Under the pieces are notes generated by a model. That model had not been told where the DNA came from. It ran no database searches and worked only from the letters and a program-made list of their open reading frames with translations. 64,000 nt of DNA from Lachnospiraceae bacterium (GTDB lineage: Bacteria > Bacillota > Clostridia > Lachnospirales > Lachnospiraceae), in NCBI GenBank assembly GCA_024698715.1, contig JAILRA010000062.1, forward strand, positions 1 through 64,000, given 5' to 3'. A program made the translations under genes and the position numbers. Numbering within the stretch: position 1 is the stretch's first letter; each line of letters opens with the position of its first letter. Of this stretch, positions 54,914 through 61,256 are shown piece by piece.

Positions 54914-57202
54914 TTATTTAATGGCTTTATTGATTTTTTCCAGGAATTCGTCAATATCGTCATAACGGATATTGCCTCCTGTGAAGTATAAACCGCTTCT
55001 TAAAGGAGAATACATCATGCCGGCATATTCCATTTCTTCATTTATGGATTCCATTTCGACTTCGCTCTTTTCGCGATCGGGATTACCTTTGCCGATATAT
55101 TCTTTTACAAGATCCGAAATTCTGGGATCGTCGAGCAGATCTTCGGTGATCGTATCATAATCATAACTGTCGGGAAGGATGGGAGTAGAAGTTATGTTAA
55201 CTGACTTCGAAAGGATGATGTTTCTTGAATCCTTACCGATCTCTATTTCATATGTTCCTGCAGGTACAACCCAGTCCTTAACGATTTCCTCGTAATAAGC
55301 GAATGATCTTTTGCAAAGTTTGAATTCCACGGTTTTGGTTTCACCGGGTTTAAGACTGATCTTTTCAAAACCTTTAAATTCTCTGATCGGTCTTAAGACT
55401 TTTGTATCGCAGTTTTTAACGTAAAGCTGTACAACCTCTTTTGATTCGACAGAACCTGTATTAGTTATGTCAACCAAAACTTTTAATTCATCATTCTCGT
55501 TTATGTTTTCGGAAGACAGACGAAGATTATCATATTTAAATTCCGTATAACTCAAACCGAATCCGAACGGGAATAGAACATTCATTTTCTTCTTGTCGTA
55601 ATATCTGTATCCGACAAAAATATCCTCAGCATAGTTAACATTGTTCTTGCATCCCGGAAAGTTGAGATATGACGGATTGTCTTCAAGTCTTATCGGGAAT
55701 GTTTCAGCGAGACGTCCGCTCGGAGATTTATCGCCGAATATGATATCATACTGTGCACTTCCCACAGCCTGTCCACCGAGATAGCATTCAAGGATTGAAT
55801 CCACATCGTTAACAAATGGCATTTCAATGGGAGAACCGTTATGCAGAACTACAACGGTTTTTTTGGCCGCTTTGCTGACTTCAGCGATAACCTTAAGCTG
55901 GCAGGAAGGCATGCTCATATGTTTTCTGTCGTAACCTTCGGATTCGAAGATATCGGGAAGTCCTGCAAATATTAATGTTACATCAGCTTCTTTGGCAATT
56001 GAAATCGCTTCTTCGCAGAGATTTTCATTAAAATCATCAGCGACGGGAGAGAAGCCTTTTGCAAATTTTATGTCAACCAATCCGTTTTCCTTGCATGCAT
56101 CAAGAAATCCGGTTATTTTAGAACAGTTGATGTGAGCACTTCCTCCACCCTGAAATCTCGGTGTTTCTGCATATGCACCGACAACTGCTATCTTCATGTT
56201 TTTGTTCAAAGGCAACAGATTTCCTTCGTTCTTAAGGAGTACGAAAGTTTCGGCAGCAATGTCTCTGGCAATATCGTGATGTTTGTCGCGGTCAAAAGTA
56301 TAGTCATCGCTGTTATTTATGTTGTCGTATGCATCAAATGTAAGCTTTAAGAGAGAAAAGACATTGTCGTCCAGGATCTTTTCATCGAGCTCACCTTTTT
56401 TAACCGCTTCAACTATTAACTGATCGTTTTCACCGTATGAAGTGGGCATTTCGAGGTTAAGCCCGTTTTTGAGAGCTTTCACTCTGTTGCTTACAGCGCC
56501 CCAGTCACTGACGACATTGCCTTCAAAACCCCAGTCGTTACGAAGTATATCTGTTAACAGGTATTTGTTTTCGCTTGCGAGTTCACCGTTTATTCTGTTA
56601 TATGAACACATTACCGTCCAGGGCTTTGCATTTCTTACGGGTCCTTCGAACGCTGCAAGATATATCTCTCTGAAGGCTCTTTCGGAAAGATTGCTTGATG
56701 CCGAGAATCTTCTTGTTTCCATGTTATTTACAGCAAAATGCTTTATGGATGTACCGACATGTTTACTCTGAACGCCTTTAACATATGAAGTGGCCATTTC
56801 GGATGCAAGATAGGGGTCTTCGGAAAGATATTCGAAATTTCTTCCGCAAAGAGGGGATCTTTTTATATTAACTGCCGGACCGAGTATCACCGCGACGTTT
56901 TCTGCACGGCATTCTTCACCGAGAGTCTCACCCATTTTTCCGTAAAGCTCCCTGTTGAAGGTTGCAGCCATTCCGACTCCTGCGGGGAAGCATACCGCTT
57001 TTATGGACTCGTTCATTCCGAGATGATCTTCGATATTATCCTGTTTTCTCAAGCCTACGGGACCGTCGGAAACCATTATTCTAGGAACACCTTTTTCGGG
57101 TATTTCCTTGGTAAGCCAGAATGTATTTCCCGAGCATAACGAAGCTTTTTCTTCAAGTGTCAGTTTTGAAATTATTTCTCTGATTTCTTCTGCTGATTTC
57201 AT
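54914..57202 (-). CDS. glycoside hydrolase family 3 beta-glucosidase
   Basis: 762 residues, no signal peptide, so cytosolic. GH3 N-terminal barrel with the nucleophile Asp in VVSDWGAV, substrate residues KHFAVNNMETRR and GRNFEYLSEDP, then the alpha/beta sandwich, and a C-terminal fibronectin-III-like domain (about 575-650; VDITNTGSVESKEVVQLYV). It probably splits imported beta-glucosides. Start set at the ATG after GGAGGG. No transporter or regulator gene is adjacent. Confidence 0.93.
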   Translation of the reverse strand: MKSAEEIREIISKLTLEEKASLCSGNTFWLTKEIPEKGVPRIMVSDGPVGLRKQDNIEDHLGMNESIKAVCFPAGVGMAATFNRELYGKMGETLGEECRAENVAVILGPAVNIKRSPLCGRNFEYLSEDPYLASEMATSYVKGVQSKHVGTSIKHFAVNNMETRRFSASSNLSERAFREIYLAAFEGPVRNAKPWTVMCSYNRINGELASENKYLLTDILRNDWGFEGNVVSDWGAVSNRVKALKNGLNLEMPTSYGENDQLIVEAVKKGELDEKILDDNVFSLLKLTFDAYDNINNSDDYTFDRDKHHDIARDIAAETFVLLKNEGNLLPLNKNMKIAVVGAYAETPRFQGGGSAHINCSKITGFLDACKENGLVDIKFAKGFSPVADDFNENLCEEAISIAKEADVTLIFAGLPDIFESEGYDRKHMSMPSCQLKVIAEVSKAAKKTVVVLHNGSPIEMPFVNDVDSILECYLGGQAVGSAQYDIIFGDKSPSGRLAETFPIRLEDNPSYLNFPGCKNNVNYAEDIFVGYRYYDKKKMNVLFPFGFGLSYTEFKYDNLRLSSENINENDELKVLVDITNTGSVESKEVVQLYVKNCDTKVLRPIREFKGFEKISLKPGETKTVEFKLCKRSFAYYEEIVKDWVVPAGTYEIEIGKDSRNIILSKSVNITSTPILPDSYDYDTITEDLLDDPRISDLVKEYIGKGNPDREKSEVEMESINEEMEYAGMMYSPLRSGLYFTGGNIRYDDIDEFLEKINKAIK

Positions 57203-57334
57203 ATAACCCTCCGTATTTTTTATTTTCATTAATTTTATCATTTATCGGCGCAAAATCATATAAAAACATATATAAAATTATTAAATAATATAACGTTTGG
57301 AATAGTGTTTATTAATATTCACACTTTTCGCCAG

Positions 57335-57380
57335 CCCTATCTTTCAAACATTAAATTCCCTATCTATCAAACATTAAATT
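57335..57380. repeat. two adjacent 23-bp direct repeats
   Basis: Back-to-back copies at 57335-57357 and 57358-57380, both ending TCAAACATTAAATT, with one mismatch. Located just inside the left terminal repeat of the element. Confidence 0.85.
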
Positions 57381-57410
57381 TGCCTCGATCTTTGCCTGGA
57401 GTTTTAATCT

Positions 57411-57765
57411 TACGCGCGTTTCAAACTTTTCCTTCTAATCGCGCGTAGTTTTCTGACAGCGGGCTCTATTTCCTACGCGCATTTCAAGCTTCTCTTGTTT
57501 TTTGCACGTAGTATTTTTGACTTCGGGGTCTTTTTCTTACGCGCGTTTTAAGCTTCTCCTGCTAATCGCGCGTAGTTTTCTGACAGCGGGCTCTATTTCC
57601 TACGCGCATTTCAAGCTTCTCTTGCTTTTTGCACGTAGTATTATTGACTTCGGGGTCTTTTTCTTACGCGCGTTTTAAGCTTTTCCTGCTAATCGCACGT
57701 AGTTTTATGACAGCGGGTTCTTTTTCCTACACGCGTTTTGAGCCGTTCTTGGATTCAGCGCGTAA
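57411..57765. repeat. tandem array of alternating 63- and 64-bp units
   Basis: Five full units (57411-57473, 57474-57537, 57538-57600, 57601-57664, 57665-57727) and a decayed sixth. Units 1, 3, 5 (63 bp) are one type and 2, 4 (64 bp) another; units 2 and 4 differ at two positions. The true period is therefore a 127-bp double unit. Each unit starts TACGCGC and has its near-complement (CGCGCGTA or GCACGTA) about 30 bp later, so each can form a hairpin. The open frame at 57629-57826 is a by-product of the repeats. Confidence 0.88.
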
Positions 57766-57973
57766 TAAATCGATTTACTTGTTTTATAAAACTAAATCCG
57801 AAATAGAAAAACTCAAGAAGAAGTAACAGCAAATATAAGACATTACGTTATATTAAATGCAGATTCAGATGCAAGAAGCAGGCGGGAAGTCAATTCGGTT
57901 GTATGAAGGTGAATGAAAGGATGGCGAAAAGTGTGAATAAAAACTAGTGTTTATTATGTGCTTCTTTTTTATC

Positions 57974-58002
57974 TTGTTATTGCTTATCAGAATTGGTAAA
58001 AT
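57974..58002 (+). promoter_or_regulatory. promoter of mrnC-rlmB-sigH
   Basis: TTGTTA, 17-bp spacer, TAAAAT, beginning 18 bp after the right flank of the element; leader of about 90 nt. Confidence 0.65.
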
Positions 58003-58098
58003 AAAAGTTGTGGGTTTTACTGAGAACAATTATCCAGTGAAAAAATTCGACATTAAATATTGTAAATAATAAAAGAAATATAAAGGTTATGTTTTTGA

Positions 58099-58539
58099 AT
58101 GAGTGCCGGTGAATTGGATTTGACACATATAATTAAAAGGGATTTTGAACTTGCCGATGTGGATATTAATACATATTCGCCTCTTACTTTGGCATTTATA
58201 GGTGACGGTGTATATGAAATAATCATCAGAACTTTTCTTGTCGGCAAAGGCAATAAAGGAGTAAATGCGCTGGCAAAAGAAAAGAATTCTCTGGTTAATG
58301 CCGGAACACAAAGCCGTATAGCCGAATTCCTGAAAGAGTATTATACCGAAGAGGAAGCGGATATTTACAGAAGAGGCAAGAATGCCAAAACGGCAAATCA
58401 TTCAAAGAATGCAGCGTACAGCGATTATCACAGAGCCACGGGACTGGAAGCTCTGTTCGGATATCTTTATCTGACTGACAGAGTTGAAAGAGCGGTGGAA
58501 CTCATGAAGATCGCATTGGATAATTTAGAGGAAATATAA
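58099..58539 (+). CDS. mrnC: Mini-ribonuclease 3
   Basis: 146 residues: a stand-alone RNase III catalytic domain without the dsRNA-binding domain. The acidic site motif LAFIGDGVYE and the C-terminal ATGLEALFGYLYL (catalytic Glu) are present, along with KNAKTANHSKNAAYSDYHRA. It matures 23S rRNA ends in B. subtilis. Directly followed by rlmB with no spacer. Confidence 0.93.
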   Translation: MSAGELDLTHIIKRDFELADVDINTYSPLTLAFIGDGVYEIIIRTFLVGKGNKGVNALAKEKNSLVNAGTQSRIAEFLKEYYTEEEADIYRRGKNAKTANHSKNAAYSDYHRATGLEALFGYLYLTDRVERAVELMKIALDNLEEI

Positions 58540-59283
58540 ATGGGATATAATGAATCGCTGGTCGAAGGAAGAAATGTGGTAATTGAGGCCTTCAGATCGG
58601 GAAAAAGCGTGGATAAGGTATATGTTCTGGACGGATGTCAGGACGGTCCGATCCTTACGATCAAAAGAGAAGCCAAAAAGACAGGTGCTTTGATCAAGTA
58701 TGTCGACAAATCGCTTCTGGATAATATGTCACCGACCGGAAAACATCAGGGAGTGATCGCTGTTACGGCAGCATATGAATACGCTGATGTGTCCGAAATA
58801 ATGGACAAAGCGAGAGAAAGCGGTGAACCGCCTTTTATTGTTATTCTCGATAACATAGAAGACCCTCACAATCTCGGTGCGATAATAAGAAGCGCACATC
58901 AGGCGGGAGCTCACGGAGTCATAATTCCCAAGAACAGAGCAGTGGGACTTACCGCTACGGTTGCAAGAACATCCGCAGGTGCACTGAATTATATTCCCGT
59001 GGCAAAGGTAACCAACATTTCAAAAACCATAGAGGATCTGAAAAAAGAGGGACTCTGGTTTGTATGTGCCGATATGGACGGCAAAATAATGTATGATCTG
59101 GATCTTAAAGGCCCTATCGGTGTTGTTATCGGATCCGAAGGTGAAGGTGTTTCCAGACTTGTTAAGGAAAAATGCGATTTTGTCGCTTCAATTCCGATGA
59201 AAGGACAGATTGATTCTCTCAATGCTTCGGTTGCTGCCGGCATACTCTGCTTTGAGATAGTAAGACAACGGTTAAAAGGATAA
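58540..59283 (+). CDS. rlmB: 23S rRNA (guanosine-2'-O-)-methyltransferase, TrmH/RlmB type
   Basis: 247 residues. N-terminal substrate-binding domain, then a SPOUT knot with motifs LDNIEDPHNLGAIIRS, VIGSEGEGVSRLV and IPMKGQIDSLNASVAAGI. Same mrnC-rlmB-sigH order as in B. subtilis, but the yacP (rae1) gene that sits between rlmB and sigH there is missing. Very tight spacing on both sides indicates one operon. Confidence 0.92.
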   Translation: MGYNESLVEGRNVVIEAFRSGKSVDKVYVLDGCQDGPILTIKREAKKTGALIKYVDKSLLDNMSPTGKHQGVIAVTAAYEYADVSEIMDKARESGEPPFIVILDNIEDPHNLGAIIRSAHQAGAHGVIIPKNRAVGLTATVARTSAGALNYIPVAKVTNISKTIEDLKKEGLWFVCADMDGKIMYDLDLKGPIGVVIGSEGEGVSRLVKEKCDFVASIPMKGQIDSLNASVAAGILCFEIVRQRLKG

Positions 59284-59284
59284 A

Positions 59285-59902
59285 ATGGATTTAACGAATT
59301 TACAGGATGAAGAACTTGTTCTTTTAAGTAAAAAAGACGACAGAGCGATGGACTATCTGCTCAACAAATATAAAGGCATGGTTCTTCTTTGCTCAAGATC
59401 TCTTTTCATTCTCGGAGGCGACAATCAGGATCTGGTTCAGGAGGGAATGATCGGGCTTTTCAAAGCCGTAAGGGATTTTGACGAACACAAGAATATAAAG
59501 TTTTCAACTTTTGCACAGATCTGTATTAAAAGAAATATTTATACCGCAATCAAGAATTACAACAGTCATAAACATGATCCGCTAAACCGGGGAGTATCAA
59601 TCTCCATGACGGATGCATCTGACGACAGTTCCGATTACCTTGCAAATCTCTCGACGGACGATCTTGGATTGTCGGAGATCTACAATCCGGAAGATAAACT
59701 TATCAATAAAGAAAAATATGATGAGATCATCGAATATATGGAAAAGGAACTTTCCAAACTTGAATATCAGGTTATGGATCTGTATGTGATAGGGCTTACA
59801 ACGTCCGAGATAGCCAAGGTTTTGAAAAAGAATGAGAAAACCACGGACAACGCTCTTCAAAGAGCAAAAAGCAAGATAAGAAAGTTTTTGGAGGACAGAT
59901 AA
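59285..59902 (+). CDS. sigH: RNA polymerase sigma-H-type factor
   Basis: 205 residues. Region 2 with DLVQEGMIGLFKAVRDFD and FSTFAQICIKRNI, region 4 with LTTSEIAKVLKKNEKTTDNALQRAKSKIRKFL. Length, sequence and position after mrnC-rlmB match SigH, which drives early sporulation or transition-state genes. Whether this organism sporulates cannot be judged here. 1 bp after rlmB. Confidence 0.9.
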   Translation: MDLTNLQDEELVLLSKKDDRAMDYLLNKYKGMVLLCSRSLFILGGDNQDLVQEGMIGLFKAVRDFDEHKNIKFSTFAQICIKRNIYTAIKNYNSHKHDPLNRGVSISMTDASDDSSDYLANLSTDDLGLSEIYNPEDKLINKEKYDEIIEYMEKELSKLEYQVMDLYVIGLTTSEIAKVLKKNEKTTDNALQRAKSKIRKFLEDR

Positions 59903-60133
59903 ATGATCAATCCCGCAGCTATACTTACAATCAAGAAACAGTGGCATGAATTTTCGGGAAGACATCCCAAATTCGTTGCCTTTTTACATACCATTAAGTC
60001 TAAAGGACTTGCTGAAGACACCGTTATCGATCTGAAGGTAACGCTTCCGAACGGAGAAGTGTATCAGTCCAATTTAAAGCTTACCGCAGAAGATGTTGAA
60101 GCTATTAAGAATTTCGTGGGAAGTCAGAGCTGA
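59903..60133 (+). CDS. uncharacterised 76-residue protein
   Basis: Starts directly after the sigH stop (TAA ATG), preceded by GGAGGA inside the end of sigH. N-terminal helix with WHEFSGRHPKFVAFLHTIK and a short beta-rich part IDLKVTLPNGEVYQSN followed by an acidic helix. Codon use matches the neighbours, and translational coupling supports it as a real gene. Function unknown. Confidence 0.7.
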   Translation: MINPAAILTIKKQWHEFSGRHPKFVAFLHTIKSKGLAEDTVIDLKVTLPNGEVYQSNLKLTAEDVEAIKNFVGSQS

Positions 60134-60167
60134 ATTAGTTGATATTTGCCAATCGGGGATTTGCGGA

Positions 60168-61232
60168 ATGAGAGTTGCTACCGATGAAGAGGATGCTTTA
60201 CTTAGAAACATATCCGATCTTCAGACTAAAATATACAATACCGAAAACGATATAATGATATATGAGAGTCAGATAAAAGGCTATAAAGAACAAAGACGTC
60301 AGATGACGACCAAGTTTTTTACGGTTCTTTTTATTCTGGCTTTTGTTTTACTTATCAGTTTCGGATATTTGATACATTTATTCCATAATCCTTCTTTAAC
60401 GATCGCACTTTTTTTGGGCTCCGGCGGACTCGGATTTTTTGCCACAGGATTTCTTATTTATTCTATTTTGTATTTTATTAAATATTTTGCTTCCACATCA
60501 CGTACAGAATTCTGGTTTAATATGGCCGAGAAAATGATGATCGATAATATTACCGGAATGGAACTTGCAAACTCCACCAAGCTTATTCAGAGCAGGAACG
60601 AAGTAAAAAATGACAGGGATGTTCTTGATACCAAAATGAAAGAATATCTTGATCTGAAGGATAAAAATGACAAAATCTTCAAAAAAGAACTGGAAGCGGG
60701 AACGAAAAAAGCCGGCTTTAATTTTGAAGCGTTTAACTCATATACCGAAGTTAATAACGATCTGATCATATTTAATAAAAAACGTGTGGATCTGAATATT
60801 TTAAACAATAGAATAACAAATGCCGAGAAAGATATTCAGGATATGTTTGAAAAAGAAAAAAATTGTCAAAAAAGTATACGACTGTTTTTTATTGCTCTGC
60901 TTCTTTTGATACTTGCAACGGGTGGGCTTTTCGTTCTTTCCTTACGTTTGAGCGATTCCATTGAATTGTGGATGATCCATATAGCCATAGTTATTTTCAT
61001 ATTGATTCTGGGTATTGCGGTAATAATCGGTGCCGTGAATTTTATGGTGAATCTGCCGTATGTATCCGATTCAGGTTTTGCGAAACTCGTGGCAGACAAA
61101 CTCGGTCTAGATCATACCAAAGCGGATCTGAACGATTTGATCGAACAAATGAAAAGAGATGATGAACAGACGATCAGACTGAAAGAAGAAATTCAAACAT
61201 TAAAAAAGAAAATAAATGAGGATAAAGAATAA
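60168..61232 (+). CDS. coiled-coil membrane protein, four TM helices
   Basis: 354 residues: coiled coil (about 5-45), TM pair (about 48-70 and 78-105), a long central coiled coil (about 110-240), second TM pair (about 243-262 and 270-297), and a C-terminal coiled coil ending in KKKINEDKE. Start at the ATG after GGGG; the frame is open upstream inside the previous gene. Not recognised. Similar in plan, not clearly in sequence, to the protein at 45858-47003. Probably the last gene of the sigH operon. Confidence 0.7.
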   Translation: MRVATDEEDALLRNISDLQTKIYNTENDIMIYESQIKGYKEQRRQMTTKFFTVLFILAFVLLISFGYLIHLFHNPSLTIALFLGSGGLGFFATGFLIYSILYFIKYFASTSRTEFWFNMAEKMMIDNITGMELANSTKLIQSRNEVKNDRDVLDTKMKEYLDLKDKNDKIFKKELEAGTKKAGFNFEAFNSYTEVNNDLIIFNKKRVDLNILNNRITNAEKDIQDMFEKEKNCQKSIRLFFIALLLLILATGGLFVLSLRLSDSIELWMIHIAIVIFILILGIAVIIGAVNFMVNLPYVSDSGFAKLVADKLGLDHTKADLNDLIEQMKRDDEQTIRLKEEIQTLKKKINEDKE

Positions 61233-61256
61233 AAATCAGGAAGGGGATATTTTATT

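Larger units (their letters stand above)
57303..57956. mobile_element. MITE-like element with terminal inverted repeats and flanking direct repeats
   Basis: A perfect 17-bp inverted repeat: ATTCACACTTTTCGCCA at 57317-57333 and TGGCGAAAAGTGTGAAT at 57922-57938. Just outside lie two identical 12-bp direct repeats TAGTGTTTATTA (57303-57314 and 57945-57956), as left by a target duplication. The interior of about 630 bp has no transposase and is mostly the tandem array at 57411-57765. The structure fits a non-autonomous transposable element; the call is inferred from structure alone. Confidence 0.6.

Noticed and set aside
57411..57765. possible CRISPR array
   Set aside because: Units are contiguous 63/64-bp repeats without unique spacers, and no cas gene is present.
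57629..57826. 65-codon open frame in the tandem repeats
   Set aside because: Its internal repeat (GSFSYARF / GSFSYTRF) just reflects the DNA repeat; no ribosome site.
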